Of a stretch of DNA of 64,000 bases, positions 1 through 9,571 are shown piece by piece. The translations under genes and the position numbers were made by a program. Every line of letters begins with the position of its first letter. Positions within the stretch are counted from its first letter, which is position 1. The notes beneath the pieces were generated by a model. The model was given only the letters and a program-made list of their open reading frames with translations. It was not told the origin of the DNA and ran no database searches. Origin of the DNA: an uncultured Alteromonadaceae bacterium (GTDB taxonomy: Bacteria > Pseudomonadota > Gammaproteobacteria > Enterobacterales > Alteromonadaceae); contig CANMXU010000003.1 of assembly GCA_947501935.1 (NCBI GenBank), positions 186,001 to 250,000 of the forward strand. Reading direction: 5' to 3'.

Positions 1-192
1 ACTAATAAGCGATTATCCCCAAAAAATACTAAAGCGAGCCTAGCTCGAACGCTGAATAAACTAAACCTGAGTAATTTACCTTGGTATTTTAGTTTCAGCT
101 TTCACTGGTCGCTTTATTTGTTATTAGCATTTTTCTGTCTGCTCAATTGCAAACTTAGCCTGTGTGGCTCGGTGAGCTTATTGCGCACATAG
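1..192 (+). CDS. C-terminal end of an unidentified membrane protein (partial)
   Basis: An open frame runs from the window edge to a TAG at 190-192, giving 63 residues of the C-terminal end of a protein. It contains one hydrophobic stretch (WYFSFSFHWSLYLLLAFFCL) that looks like a membrane segment, followed by a short tail. It stops 22 bases before the fliM-like gene on the same strand, so it is probably the preceding gene of the flagellar operon. I do not recognise the family, and the visible part is too short for a function. A chance open frame cannot be excluded, although its end, just ahead of a good ribosome binding site, fits a real gene. Confidence 0.4.
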   Translation, partial: TNKRLSPKNTKASLARTLNKLNLSNLPWYFSFSFHWSLYLLLAFFCLLNCKLSLCGSVSLLRT

Positions 193-214
193 AGTATTTT
201 TTGGAGAAGTTGCA

Positions 215-1162
215 ATGCCCACCTTCAAACGTTCGCAAAATAAATCAGCGATTTATAGTGCGGATGCCTGTGAAAACATTGAAGCCTATGATTTATTTGG
301 TGAAAAACGCCAATGGCTTGAATGTTTAGCGACCCTAAACAGCAAACATAAAGATATTTTAAAAAGCATCGAATTTGACTGTATTCGTATATTTAATGAT
401 CACGACTGTAAGCTAGAATTAAGTCAATTTAGCCAAACCCAATTATCTAATCAGTCAAACCAAAACAACGAAAAACAGGCCGATTTAAACCACGAGCAGC
501 AAGTTGAATCACAAGACAATAATACCAAGCTCATTTGGTTACAGGCTAGTAATCAACTGGGCCAACAACCAGTTTTAGCGATTAGCTACGCCACTTTATA
601 CAGCTTAACCGAGCTATTTTTAGGCGGCCAGCAGTCAAACTTAGCTAAAAATACCAAAGCCACTGAAGTGAGTGAGTCAGAATTACGTTTACTAGAACGC
701 TTACTTTTCATTCATTTAAAAGCCTTAGACACAAACTTTGCGCTTGAAAATACTTGGCAAACTCGACTAATAGACCCACCAACCCGCATTCAACCGCAAC
801 TAAGTACCTGCGCATGCTTTTCAGTTACTGACTTTGAAGCGTTATGGCAGTTATGGTTGCCACAAGATTTTGTTGGTATTCCAGTAAAAATAAGCTCTGC
901 GGTAAGTGATCAGCAAGCATTATCAGAAAAATTAGCACGAGCAGCCGAGAACATTCCCACTGAACTGAATGTGGTATTAGCTAAAACTCAAATATCACTG
1001 GCCCAATTAACCGAGCTCGCTTCGGGTGATGTGCTACCGATTGAGCTTTCTGAAATTGTTAATGCCTATGCGGGTGAACAACACATAGCTCAAGGAAAAA
1101 TTGTCGATCGCAACGGCAACTTAGTTATGCAAGTTACCCAAGACCAACCACTTAATTCTTAA
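215..1162 (+). CDS. fliM: Divergent FliM-like flagellar switch protein (lateral type)
   Basis: A 315-residue protein whose last ~75 residues form a SpoA (surface presentation of antigens) domain, as in FliM, FliN and SctQ. These proteins build the cytoplasmic C-ring that switches the motor and docks export cargo. The usual N-terminal CheY-binding motif of FliM (LSQxEIDALL) is absent, and no GGxGG middle-domain signature is visible. Residues ~68-107 are a Gln/Asn-rich low-complexity insert. GGAGAAG at 203-209 sets the ATG at 215. It lies directly before fliN. The position identifies it as the FliM of the operon, and the divergence resembles lateral (Flag-2) FliM. A type III secretion SctQ is the alternative, but the following genes are clearly flagellar. 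Confidence 0.75.
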   Translation: MPTFKRSQNKSAIYSADACENIEAYDLFGEKRQWLECLATLNSKHKDILKSIEFDCIRIFNDHDCKLELSQFSQTQLSNQSNQNNEKQADLNHEQQVESQDNNTKLIWLQASNQLGQQPVLAISYATLYSLTELFLGGQQSNLAKNTKATEVSESELRLLERLLFIHLKALDTNFALENTWQTRLIDPPTRIQPQLSTCACFSVTDFEALWQLWLPQDFVGIPVKISSAVSDQQALSEKLARAAENIPTELNVVLAKTQISLAQLTELASGDVLPIELSEIVNAYAGEQHIAQGKIVDRNGNLVMQVTQDQPLNS

Positions 1163-1171
1163 GGAAAAAAC

Positions 1172-1528
1172 ATGAATGATTTTAACGTAGACAATCTTGA
1201 TTTAAATGTGGATGAACTTGACGGTTTTGATGATATTGAAGCCGCAGAGCCAGCAGTAGTAGCTGCGCCCAAACGAGACTTAAGTTTTTTCCATAACATT
1301 CCTGTTGATGTCACTTTAGAAGTAGCAAGCACCAAATTAGTACTGGGCGATTTAATGCAGCTAACTTCTGGTGCGATAATTGAATTAGACAAACTTGCCG
1401 ACGAAGCCTTAGACGTAAAAGTGAATGGCCAAATGCTAGCCAGCGCTGAAGTGGTAGTAATTAATGGCAAATATGGCATTAAGTTAATTGATATTGTTGA
1501 CGATGTTTTAACAGGCTTTGCTCCATGA
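1172..1528 (+). CDS. fliN: Flagellar motor switch protein FliN
   Basis: A 118-residue C-ring protein. Residues ~45-112 are a typical FliN SpoA domain with the conserved run [19 protein letters not shown] and the end [19 protein letters not shown]. The N-terminal 40 residues are acidic, as is common for FliN. AAGGA precedes the ATG. The stop codon overlaps the start of fliP (ATGA), so the two genes are translationally coupled. FliN forms the lower C-ring and binds the FliH export chaperone. The family call is firm; that it serves a lateral rather than a polar flagellum is inferred from the operon. Confidence 0.93.
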   Translation: MNDFNVDNLDLNVDELDGFDDIEAAEPAVVAAPKRDLSFFHNIPVDVTLEVASTKLVLGDLMQLTSGAIIELDKLADEALDVKVNGQMLASAEVVVINGKYGIKLIDIVDDVLTGFAP

Positions 1529-2262
1529 AAACCGGTATTTTCCTGCTGCTAACTGTGCTGCTGAGTTTTACTGCGCCTGCCTATGCCGACTTAACCTTAT
1601 TCTCAATGAACGAAGGCGGGGTAAAGCAAGAATACAGCGTAAAGTTACAAATATTGCTGATGATGACAGCGCTAAGTTTGTTACCGGCGATGTTATTAAT
1701 GTTAACCAGTTTCACCCGTATTATTGTGGTATTGGCGATATTAAGGCAAGCGATGGGCTTGCAACAAACACCGCCGAATAAAGTATTAATTGGCATCGCT
1801 TTAACCCTGACCATTTTAATTATGAAACCGGTGTGGAGTGATATTCATGAAAATGCCTTTATTCCCTACGACAATGAAGACATTAGTTTTAATCAGGCGA
1901 TAAGCATTGCCAAAGTGCCGTTGCAAAAATTTATGCTGGCACAAACTCGCGAAACTGATCTTGAGCAAATGTTAAAAATAGCCAACGAACCTGCGTTAGC
2001 TCCCGGCGAAGAAATTCCATTTATCGTATTAATGCCCGCATTTGTATTAAGTGAGTTGAAAACCGCTTTTCAAATTGGCTTCATGTTGTTTATTCCCTTT
2101 TTAGTCATCGACTTAGTTGTTGCTAGTGTGTTAATGGCGATGGGTATGATGATGCTATCACCACTGATTATTTCACTGCCATTTAAGCTGATGGTTTTTG
2201 TATTAGTTGACGGCTGGGCGATGACGGTTGGCACACTCACCGCAAGTTTTGGGAGCCTGTAA
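1525..2262 (+). CDS. fliP: Flagellar export gate protein FliP
   Basis: A 245-residue inner-membrane protein of the flagellar type III export gate. It starts with a cleavable signal peptide (cut after AYA, about residue 21), as known for FliP. Then come a periplasmic segment and four hydrophobic helices. Family motifs include [20 protein letters not shown] and [18 protein letters not shown]. FliP, FliQ and FliR together form the helical export pore. The gene overlaps fliN at its start and fliQ at its end (TAATG), with no fliO between fliN and fliP. Loss of fliO is typical of lateral/Flag-2 clusters and of virulence type III systems. Confidence 0.96.
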   Translation: MKTGIFLLLTVLLSFTAPAYADLTLFSMNEGGVKQEYSVKLQILLMMTALSLLPAMLLMLTSFTRIIVVLAILRQAMGLQQTPPNKVLIGIALTLTILIMKPVWSDIHENAFIPYDNEDISFNQAISIAKVPLQKFMLAQTRETDLEQMLKIANEPALAPGEEIPFIVLMPAFVLSELKTAFQIGFMLFIPFLVIDLVVASVLMAMGMMMLSPLIISLPFKLMVFVLVDGWAMTVGTLTASFGSL

Positions 2263-2531
2263 TGACAGCTGAACAAATCGTTTCCATTATGACCTTAGGC
2301 ATACACACCATAATCATTATGGTGGCGGTTTTAATTGTTCCGGGGTTAATTGTTGGTTTGATTGTTAGTATTTTTCAAGCTGCCACCCAAATACAAGAAC
2401 AAACCTTAAGCTTTTTACCACGATTAATGGTGACCTTGTTCATGCTAATTTTTTCAGGTCATTGGTTGCTAAAACAACTACAAGATTTGTTTAATGAGCT
2501 TTTTCATAACATTCCCTACCTCATTGGTTAG
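2262..2531 (+). CDS. fliQ: Flagellar export gate protein FliQ
   Basis: An 89-residue protein with two membrane helices (about residues 14-40 and 55-75) and the FliQ hallmark IVSIFQAATQIQEQTLSFLP between them. It packs around the FliP/FliR pore of the export gate. The length is normal for the family (88-90). Its ATG shares the A of the fliP stop codon, and fliR begins two bases after its end, so expression is tightly coupled within the operon. Confidence 0.95.
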   Translation: MTAEQIVSIMTLGIHTIIIMVAVLIVPGLIVGLIVSIFQAATQIQEQTLSFLPRLMVTLFMLIFSGHWLLKQLQDLFNELFHNIPYLIG

Positions 2532-2533
2532 CG

Positions 2534-3304
2534 ATGACAATTAGCACGCCTGAGTTAATGATGTGGCTAGGCCAACTATGGTGGCCTTTTTTTCGCATTG
2601 CTGCGGTATTGTGGTTGATGCCATTTTTTGGCGACCCGCGCATTACGCCAACGGTACGGATTTTATTTGCTTTAACCATAGCGGTAATTATTGCGCCAAT
2701 AATGCCAAAAATGCCAGCTATAGACCCTTTTTCAATGGCGAGTTTACTGCTGGCGGTTGAACAAATTGTTTTTGGACTAGTGCTTGGGCTCAGCCTAAAT
2801 TTGCTATTTACTGTGATGATCATGGTTGGCCAATTTCTTTCAATGCAAATGGGACTTTCTATGGCAATGATGAACGACCCAGCCAACGGTGGTAGCGCAC
2901 CGATTATTTCTCAAATGATGATGATTTTTGCCACCCTGCTATTTTTGTCATTAAATGGTCACCTTATTGCTTTAGATATTATTATTGAAAGCTTTCGCAC
3001 TTGGCCCGTTGGCAGCAGTGTTTTTCAGCTCAATTTAGAACATGCTATTAAGCTATATGGCTGGATGTTTGCCGCGGCATTAATGCTTTCCATGCCAGCG
3101 ATTATTGCCATGTTACTGGTGAACATTACTTTTGGTGTTATGAACCGCAGTGCACCGTCGTTAAACGTTTTCTCGTTAGGTTTTCCCATGGGCATGATGA
3201 TGGGGCTTATTTGCTTAAGCTTAGTATTCAGTGCTGTGCCAAGTCGTTTTTTAGACTTTACCGTGTATGTATTAGCGCAAATGCGCTTTATCATAGGAAG
3301 TTAA
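2534..3304 (+). CDS. fliR: Flagellar export gate protein FliR
   Basis: A 256-residue membrane protein of the FliR/SctT family with about six hydrophobic segments, including the conserved region GQFLSMQMGLSMAMMNDPA around residues 98-116. FliR completes the export pore with FliP and FliQ. The length fits (about 255-265). It sits two bases after fliQ, and flhB starts on the base after its stop, so it belongs to one transcription unit. There is no sign of decay. The ATG overlaps the upstream coding end closely and no other start is better. Confidence 0.95.
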   Translation: MTISTPELMMWLGQLWWPFFRIAAVLWLMPFFGDPRITPTVRILFALTIAVIIAPIMPKMPAIDPFSMASLLLAVEQIVFGLVLGLSLNLLFTVMIMVGQFLSMQMGLSMAMMNDPANGGSAPIISQMMMIFATLLFLSLNGHLIALDIIIESFRTWPVGSSVFQLNLEHAIKLYGWMFAAALMLSMPAIIAMLLVNITFGVMNRSAPSLNVFSLGFPMGMMMGLICLSLVFSAVPSRFLDFTVYVLAQMRFIIGS

Positions 3305-4432
3305 ATGTCTGACAGCAGTAGCCAAGAAAAAACCGAACAAGCTTCCCAGCAAAAAATAGATAAGTCGCGTAAAGACGGACAATTAGCCCGTTCTAAAGAA
3401 TTAAATACCGCGGGTTTATTATTAATGGGCGGGCTGGCTTTTTTATGGTTTGCGCCAAAATTCAGCGTAATGTTAACGACATTAACCACACGCCAATTTC
3501 AATTAGATCGCTACAGCACCCGTGAACCAGGGGTAATGGCGCAATATTTTACCGCTGCTATTATCGACATGTTAATGGTATTAGTGCCCTTTATTGCCTT
3601 TCTTAATTTACTGTTGTTATTTTTAAGTTTAATTCCTGGTGGTTATGTTTTTGCCTTAAAAGCAGTACAGCCCAAGCTGAGCAAACTTAACCCAATTAAG
3701 GGCTTAAAAAGAATGTTCTCAAGCGAAGCCTTGGTTGAGTTAGTTAAGTCGATACTGAAAATAGCCCTGATCACCCTAACCTTATTCACCATTTTAAATT
3801 ATTACTGGCATGAGCTGTTTTTAATGGCGCAAATGCCCTTTACCCAGGCCATTGAACAAGGCCTGAAAATGATATCGCTGGCGTTTATCATTATGGGTAG
3901 CTCGTTAATTATCGTCGCTTTAATTGATATTCCTTACCAGCAATTTGCGATGTTAAAAAAGCTTAAAATGACCAAACAAGAAGTAAAAGATGAACACAAA
4001 AGTGCAGAAGGTCGGCCTGAGATAAAACAGCGCATTAAGCAAATTCAGCGGCAATTAAGTGAGTCACGTTTAGAAAAACAAGTGCCTAATGCCGACGTAG
4101 TTATTGTTAATCCAACCCACTTTTCCGTGGCGATCAAATATCAGTCGAGCCGAGCTAAAGCCCCTTTTGTGGTGGCTAAAGGCGTCGACAATATGGCCGC
4201 CCGTATTAAAGAGTTAGCAAAGCAACATGATATTGAAATTGTTTCATCACCGGAATTAACCCGAGCCATATATTATTCAACCCAAGTAGACCAAGAAATA
4301 CCGGGCACCTTATATACCGCAGTTGCGTATGTATTAACCCATATTATGAAACTTAAAGCTTATCGAAATGGCCGCGGGCAAAAGCCTGATGCAATGCCAA
4401 CTTTCTCCATCCCCGACTCATTAAAACATTAA
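3305..4432 (+). CDS. flhB: Flagellar export switch protein FlhB
   Basis: A 375-residue export-apparatus protein that controls the change from rod/hook to filament secretion. The N-terminal part holds four membrane segments (to about residue 210) after a charged start (SQEKTEQASQQKIDKSRKDG). The cytoplasmic domain carries the autocleavage motif NPTH at residues 269-272, inside VIVNPTHFSVAIKY. The protein should therefore cut itself between Asn and Pro. The length is normal. It follows fliR directly and precedes flhA by 15 bases. Confidence 0.96.
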   Translation: MSDSSSQEKTEQASQQKIDKSRKDGQLARSKELNTAGLLLMGGLAFLWFAPKFSVMLTTLTTRQFQLDRYSTREPGVMAQYFTAAIIDMLMVLVPFIAFLNLLLLFLSLIPGGYVFALKAVQPKLSKLNPIKGLKRMFSSEALVELVKSILKIALITLTLFTILNYYWHELFLMAQMPFTQAIEQGLKMISLAFIIMGSSLIIVALIDIPYQQFAMLKKLKMTKQEVKDEHKSAEGRPEIKQRIKQIQRQLSESRLEKQVPNADVVIVNPTHFSVAIKYQSSRAKAPFVVAKGVDNMAARIKELAKQHDIEIVSSPELTRAIYYSTQVDQEIPGTLYTAVAYVLTHIMKLKAYRNGRGQKPDAMPTFSIPDSLKH

Positions 4433-4447
4433 TTGTAGAGGTATAAT

Positions 4448-6526
4448 GTGAACTGGAACATTTTAAGAAGCAGCTATATTAGTATTCCCATTATGCTATT
4501 AGCTATTTTAGCTATGGTTATTTTGCCGTTGCCCGCTTGGCTGCTTGATAGCTTATTTACTTTCAATATTGTGCTGTCAGTTATGGTGTTATTGGTTGCC
4601 GTATCAGCAAAACGACCATTAGATTTCTCTGTATTTCCGACAATATTGCTTATTGCCACGTTAATGCGCTTAACCCTAAACATCGCCTCAACCCGTATTG
4701 TGCTGCTTAATGGGCACGAAGGTGGTGATGTTGCTGGTAAAGTTATTCAAGCCTTTGGTGAGGTGGTAATTGGCGGTAATTACGTGGTGGGTATGGTGGT
4801 ATTCATTATTTTAATGATCATCAACTTTGTGGTAATTACTAAAGGTGGCGAACGTATTTCCGAAGTTGCGGCACGCTTTACCTTAGACGCCCTACCCGGT
4901 AAACAAATGGCGATTGACGCTGATTTAAATGCCGGTGCTATTGACCAAAATCAAGCGAAAAAACGCCGTGCCGATGTTGCTGGTGAGTCTGACTTTTATG
5001 GTGCGATGGACGGTGCGTCAAAATTTGTTCGCGGCGACGCGGTAGCAAGCTTATTAATACTAATGATCAACTTGCTGGGCGGTTTAAGCATAGGTGTTTT
5101 TCAACACGACCTTAGTGCTGGCCAAGCCTTTGAGCGCTTTGCTTTATTAACCATAGGTGATGGCTTAGTTGCGCAAATACCGTCGTTATTATTAGCCACA
5201 GCCGCTGCCATTATTGTGACCCGAATTAATGACGGCGACGATGGCGATATTTCTAACCAAATCGGCAAACAGCTACTTGCTGCACCAAAAACCATTTATA
5301 CCGCCGCTATTATCATGCTGATTTTAGGCTTAGTACCGGGCATGCCTACCTTAGCGTTTCTTTCTTTTTCTGCAGTATTAGCTTTTGGCGGCTGGCAACA
5401 ACAGAAAAGACAAAAACGAGATGTACCGCTTGAGCAAGCCGAAGAAATGGTTGCTGAGCTGGTAAAAAACCCTGCCCCATTAAAGTGGGATGATTTACCG
5501 ATAGTAGATACTTTGTCGGTAGAATTAGGTTATCAATTAGTTTCTATGGTTGATCATTCACAAGATGCTGAGCTGATTGCCCGTATTAAAGGTGTACGTA
5601 AAACCCTATCTGAAAAAATGGGCTTTTTACTACCTGAAGTGCGCATTAAAGATAACTTAACACTAAAAGCCAATGAATATCGCATTAAACTCAGCGGTGC
5701 AAAAGTAGCAACAGGCTTTGTGAAAAAAGACCACCTAATGGCGATAAAATCTGGTGAAGTATTTGGCAAGCTTGACGGCGAAATAGTGCGAGACCCTGCC
5801 TATAATATGGAGGCGGTATGGATAACTATCGAGCAGAAATCGAAAGCGCTTAACTTAGGTTATTCAGTGGTTGACTGCCCAACCGTTATCGCCACTCACG
5901 TTAGTAAAATAATGCTAGAAAACTTGGCTGATATTTACAGTTTTATTGAAAACGAAGCTTTGCTAAAAAGATTAAAAGCTATTTCAGCAAGCTTGGCTGA
6001 ACACTTCGATAAAGCGCTCAACAATAGCGAACAATTAAAAGTATTTCGCCAACTGCTGCGTGAAAAAATTCCGTTAGTTGATCTCACTAATATCATTACT
6101 ACACTGGTAGATTCCGCCGAAACAACCAAGGATCCAATTTTATTATGCTCTGATGTACGCTGTACCTTAAAGCGCATTATTGTTGAACAAGCCATTGGCG
6201 AGCGCACCACCTTAACCACATTTACTTTAGCCGATGCCTTAGAGCAAACCTTGCTAACCGCTTTGCAGCAATCGCAACAAGAAAGCAAAATATCGTTAGA
6301 CAGCTTTCCTATTGACCCAAGTTTACTAAGCCAGTTACAGCAACGTATGCCTACTATTAAAGAAAAACTGCAACAGCAAGGTCACCCAGCGGTATTATTA
6401 GTAGTTCCTCAGCTACGACCTTTACTGGCAAGGTACGCACGATCATTCGCTAAAGGTTTACATATTCTTTCTTACAATGAAGTACCTGAGCATGTTCAAG
6501 TTGATGTAGTTGGCACCTTAGGTTAA
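4448..6526 (+). CDS. flhA: Flagellar export gate protein FlhA
   Basis: A 692-residue protein that forms the nonameric ring of the flagellar export gate. Residues 1 to ~320 contain eight hydrophobic helices and the FHIPEP family signature (about residues 138-165, with RISEVAARFTLDALPGKQMA). The rest is the cytoplasmic cargo-docking domain. The start is GTG at 4448, seven bases after GAGG at 4437-4440; an ATG two bases earlier is out of frame. It is the last gene of the operon. The spacer to the next gene has only a small hairpin. Confidence 0.96.
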   Translation: MNWNILRSSYISIPIMLLAILAMVILPLPAWLLDSLFTFNIVLSVMVLLVAVSAKRPLDFSVFPTILLIATLMRLTLNIASTRIVLLNGHEGGDVAGKVIQAFGEVVIGGNYVVGMVVFIILMIINFVVITKGGERISEVAARFTLDALPGKQMAIDADLNAGAIDQNQAKKRRADVAGESDFYGAMDGASKFVRGDAVASLLILMINLLGGLSIGVFQHDLSAGQAFERFALLTIGDGLVAQIPSLLLATAAAIIVTRINDGDDGDISNQIGKQLLAAPKTIYTAAIIMLILGLVPGMPTLAFLSFSAVLAFGGWQQQKRQKRDVPLEQAEEMVAELVKNPAPLKWDDLPIVDTLSVELGYQLVSMVDHSQDAELIARIKGVRKTLSEKMGFLLPEVRIKDNLTLKANEYRIKLSGAKVATGFVKKDHLMAIKSGEVFGKLDGEIVRDPAYNMEAVWITIEQKSKALNLGYSVVDCPTVIATHVSKIMLENLADIYSFIENEALLKRLKAISASLAEHFDKALNNSEQLKVFRQLLREKIPLVDLTNIITTLVDSAETTKDPILLCSDVRCTLKRIIVEQAIGERTTLTTFTLADALEQTLLTALQQSQQESKISLDSFPIDPSLLSQLQQRMPTIKEKLQQQGHPAVLLVVPQLRPLLARYARSFAKGLHILSYNEVPEHVQVDVVGTLG

Positions 6527-6587
6527 TCATTAAGTTGGCTAGTTTAAGCACGAGTTTGCTCTAAAGAAGTTAGCTAATTACCTAAAC

Positions 6588-6607
6588 TACCTACAAGGAT
6601 GTAGGTA
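6588..6607 (+). terminator. Small perfect hairpin after flhA
   Basis: TACCTACA and TGTAGGTA form an 8-bp stem around the loop AGGA, 61 bases after the flhA stop and before a convergent gene. Only a short A-rich tail follows, with no T-run, so this is at best a weak terminator. It may instead be an mRNA 3'-end stabiliser. Confidence 0.35.
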
Positions 6608-6633
6608 AAAGCTATTAGAAAAAGTTACGGGGA

Positions 6634-7008
6634 TTATTGCTGAATAACAAAGAAGGTAATAATAAATATAGTCAGCATGAGGTAGCAAAAAATCACTGGA
6701 TATAAAATGTAACCGTCATTACCTCTGCGGGTGAATTGCAAAACGATGCGACCAATTAAAGTATTATAAATCACCATAAAAAAACTAAGAATACTGCCAC
6801 CAGCTAAAGAAATGCTCGCCAACTGCAAGTAACAGAATATAATCAGCACAAAATCCAACAAGATCAAATACAGCATAGCTTTATGTAACTGCTTATGCTG
6901 ATTCTCTTGTATGGAAGGCGCTCTGACCTTATTTTCTCGGTTAACCTTCAAACGATTATATTCCCTAACAACGCTATGGTAATTAGCTAAATTAGCTAAC
7001 AGCCACAC
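6634..7008 (-). CDS. Small membrane protein of unknown function
   Basis: A 124-residue hypothetical protein. After a basic N-terminal ~40 residues (LKVNRENKVRAP) come three strongly hydrophobic segments at about residues 45-65, 68-90 and 100-122, so it is an inner-membrane protein with very little outside the membrane. I recognise no family motif. It stands alone between the flagellar operon (convergent) and slmA. No clear ribosome binding site precedes the ATG, which lowers confidence in the start. The long hydrophobic pattern argues that it is a real gene rather than a chance frame. Confidence 0.55.
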   Translation of the reverse strand: MWLLANLANYHSVVREYNRLKVNRENKVRAPSIQENQHKQLHKAMLYLILLDFVLIIFCYLQLASISLAGGSILSFFMVIYNTLIGRIVLQFTRRGNDGYILYPVIFCYLMLTIFIITFFVIQQ

Positions 7009-7356
7009 TGTTATAGCTGTTATTTTGTTATTCGATTAAAAAGAGATTAACGATTTTGGTAAGGCATTACTTTTATACAAGCTTGCTCACTACCTGAAAC
7101 CTTAATTGATCAATCAGTTGGCAAAAATAGTCCGTTTACAGCACTGAAAGCGTGAAAGGTTGCTCTGCTTTATTCCAAAGCATTAGTCTCAAAAGTTATT
7201 CATTAATATCGACCAAAATAAGCAAAATATTTAATGTATCGACAAAATCCATGGTTAATTCAGCTATTTCAAGGAAAAAGCTAAGCTTTAAGGCCATCAA
7301 CACGACATGCGTATAGGTTGATAAAAGCGACGCTGCTACAAATTTCACGTAAAGAA
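7009..7356. other. Gene-free stretch between the small membrane protein and slmA
   Basis: About 350 AT-rich bases hold no open frame I can support on either strand. In enterobacteria pyrE follows slmA; I see no pyrE here, intact or decayed. The region may carry the promoter of the small leftward membrane protein gene, but no convincing -35/-10 pair stands out. Confidence 0.5.
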
Positions 7357-7396
7357 AAGGCTTAAATAAAAAGGTTTAACCTTTTACTTAAGCCTT
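7357..7396 (-). terminator. Rho-independent terminator of slmA
   Basis: On the minus strand AAGGCTTAAGTAAAAGG pairs with a near-perfect complement to give a ~17-bp stem around a short loop. It is followed by TTTTCTTT. It lies 42 bases after the slmA stop codon and reads in the slmA direction. Confidence 0.75.
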
Positions 7397-7437
7397 CTAT
7401 TTATATCTAAAACAGTATGCTTAGCGAATATAAAAAA

Positions 7438-8022
7438 TTACTGGCCAGCCATTAAAAATTGCCATTGCTCCGCAAAACCTTCGCTTGGTTTTTTACTAAA
7501 ACCAGAGCGAACATACTGGCTAATTTTACCTTCCGCATATGAAACTAAAATATTAGCTAACGCTTGTTCATTTAAAGTAAAACTTTTACCTTCACGTAAT
7601 TTTCGCTCACGTAATACTTGTTTAAATTGCGACTCTAACTTTTCAAAAAACTGATGAATACGGGTACGTAAACGTTCATTTTCCCCCATTAAAGCGTCAC
7701 CAGATAAAATACGACACATACCTGGGTTACGCTCTGAAAAGACTAATAAAACATGCATAATATGATGTGTACGCGTTAACGCTTCTTTGTGCTCAGCAAG
7801 AATTAAATTAATGCGAGAAAAAATAGACTCTTCAATAAACTCTATCAAACCTTCAAACATTCGCGCTTTTGACGGGAAATGACGATATAACGCCGCCTCA
7901 GACACACCAACTTCTGCCGCAAGTTTGGCAGTGGTTATACGTTGCCCATGGCTAGTTTCTAACATTAAAGCTAAACATTCTAAAATTTGTTGTTTGCGAT
8001 TGGGCTTTTGATTGGCCGTCAT
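7438..8022 (-). CDS. slmA: Nucleoid occlusion factor SlmA
   Basis: A 194-residue TetR-family DNA-binding protein. SlmA binds specific chromosomal sites and blocks FtsZ ring assembly over the nucleoid. The helix-turn-helix is at about residues 27-50 ([20 protein letters not shown]), and the rest matches the SlmA-specific body ([20 protein letters not shown]). Length and sequence fit closely. It lies 117 bases downstream of coaBC on the same strand. In many gammaproteobacteria dut sits between these two genes, but here it is absent. A clear terminator follows. Confidence 0.95.
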   Translation of the reverse strand: MTANQKPNRKQQILECLALMLETSHGQRITTAKLAAEVGVSEAALYRHFPSKARMFEGLIEFIEESIFSRINLILAEHKEALTRTHHIMHVLLVFSERNPGMCRILSGDALMGENERLRTRIHQFFEKLESQFKQVLRERKLREGKSFTLNEQALANILVSYAEGKISQYVRSGFSKKPSEGFAEQWQFLMAGQ

Positions 8023-8139
8023 AAAAGCTGTTCTCTATATTTATTAATTCGTTATACATCTGCCCCAAAAGGCAAAGCGTTTTTATTATTTAACCAAATT
8101 CAGTTAACCCAAATTCGGTTATTTATATTATTCTGAAAG

Positions 8140-9336
8140 TTATTTTTGGTATTGCTTAGCAATTAAGGCTACCAATTGCCTTGCTACTTCAGCTTTACTG
8201 GCAAGCGCGATAGCTACTTTTTCTTTACCATTAAATACCGTTAAAGCATTTTCGTTACTATTAAAGCCTTGCCCTACTTTGGCAACGTCGTTCGCTGCGA
8301 TCATATCAAGGTTTTTACGTTGTAATTTACCTAAGGCGTAATGTTCAACGTCTTGGGTTTCAGCGGCAAATCCAACCGTAAAGGGCTTATCTTTAAGCGC
8401 GGCTACATCAGCAACAATATCAGGGTTTTTCACTAAATTAATTTGCATGGCATCGGCATGTTTCTTAATTTTCTGTTCGGCAATTTCAATCACCCGATAA
8501 TCAGCAACCGCAGCACAAGCAACAAATACCGTAGCAGATTCAGCTAAAGACAAGGCTTGTTGATGCATTTGCTCTGCACTTTCAACCTTAATAAGTTTAC
8601 AACCACTAGGCGCTGTTAATGACACTGGCCCGCTAATTAAGCTAACTTTTGCTCCGCTGTTTAGCGCCGCTTGCGCAATGGCATAGCCCATTTTACCTGA
8701 GCTATGATTTGAAATATAACGCACCGGATCAATCGCTTCACGTGTTGGCCCAGCAGTAATAACCCAATGCTGATCGGTTAAGGTTTTTTCAGCAAAAAAC
8801 TGACAACTTAATTCCAGCAATTCTTCTACATTTAGCATTCTACCTTTGCCGATATCACCGCAAGCTTGCTCGCCTTCACCGGGTCCCCAAATATGAACGC
8901 CACGCGAGGTAATGGTATTAATATTGGTTTGTGTTGCTGGCGCATGCCACATTTGTTGGTTCATTGCCGGAGCAACGACAATGGGCGCAGCTGTCGCTAA
9001 ACATAAAGTACTGAGTAAATCATTGGCTAAACCAGCTGCTATTTTCGCAATAATGTCAGCAGTAGCTGGTGCTATCAGCAAAACATCAGCCCATTTTGCT
9101 AATTCAATATGGCCCATAGCAAGTTCAGCTTGGGTATCAAGTAAACTGTCTGAAACTGGATTAGCAGAAACCGCTTGCAAGGTTAAGGGCGTGATGAATG
9201 CCTTTGCCCCGTCGGTCATTACTACGCGCACATTAGCGCCTTGTTCTTTCAAACGACGAACTAATTCAGGTGTTTTATAAGCGGCTATTCCCCCGGTAAT
9301 ACCGAGCACAATATTTTTGCCCTGAAGAATCTGCAT
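8140..9336 (-). CDS. coaBC: Bifunctional phosphopantothenoylcysteine decarboxylase/synthetase
   Basis: A 398-residue enzyme of coenzyme A synthesis. The N-terminal FMN-dependent CoaC domain (residues ~1-190) decarboxylates 4'-phosphopantothenoylcysteine. It shows [18 protein letters not shown], the PAMNQQMW motif and the catalytic-cysteine loop [10 protein letters not shown]. The C-terminal CoaB domain (~190-398) makes the substrate from phosphopantothenate and cysteine; it shows [20 protein letters not shown] and KKHAD. The gene is divergent from radC with a 235-base spacer. coaD, a later pathway gene, is 6 kb away. Confidence 0.96.
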   Translation of the reverse strand: MQILQGKNIVLGITGGIAAYKTPELVRRLKEQGANVRVVMTDGAKAFITPLTLQAVSANPVSDSLLDTQAELAMGHIELAKWADVLLIAPATADIIAKIAAGLANDLLSTLCLATAAPIVVAPAMNQQMWHAPATQTNINTITSRGVHIWGPGEGEQACGDIGKGRMLNVEELLELSCQFFAEKTLTDQHWVITAGPTREAIDPVRYISNHSSGKMGYAIAQAALNSGAKVSLISGPVSLTAPSGCKLIKVESAEQMHQQALSLAESATVFVACAAVADYRVIEIAEQKIKKHADAMQINLVKNPDIVADVAALKDKPFTVGFAAETQDVEHYALGKLQRKNLDMIAANDVAKVGQGFNSNENALTVFNGKEKVAIALASKAEVARQLVALIAKQYQK

Positions 9337-9522
9337 AAACTGCTAATCTTAATAATATTTGTCGATAAGATAGCATTATTGCCAAGGGGATTAAATATAT
9401 GAACATTGAATTCAAGCAATAAGGCGATAGAGATTTTGTTAATAATCCGTAAAATTCAAATAAGAATAAGTGTAAAAATTCAACAGGGCTTTAATTACAA
9501 GCTATTATTAATAGGCAGAAGG

Positions 9523-9546
9523 CACCTAAATGCACGGCTTTAGGTG
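9523..9546 (+). promoter_or_regulatory. Perfect inverted repeat just upstream of radC
   Basis: CACCTAAA (9523-9530) and TTTAGGTG (9539-9546) form a perfect 8-bp stem with an 8-base loop. The repeat ends 13 bases before the radC Shine-Dalgarno sequence, so it lies in the probable leader. It could be an operator or an mRNA hairpin; no T-run follows. Confidence 0.3.
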
Positions 9547-9571
9547 AAAATAACAACACAAGGATGTGAAA

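Noticed and set aside
215..6526. Virulence-type III secretion system
   Set aside because: The absence of fliO and the divergent FliM are shared with SctQ-U systems, but FliN, FliP (with signal peptide), FlhB and FlhA sequences are clearly of the flagellar kind.
7009..7437. Remnant of pyrE downstream of slmA
   Set aside because: No stretch translates to recognisable orotate phosphoribosyltransferase motifs in any frame.
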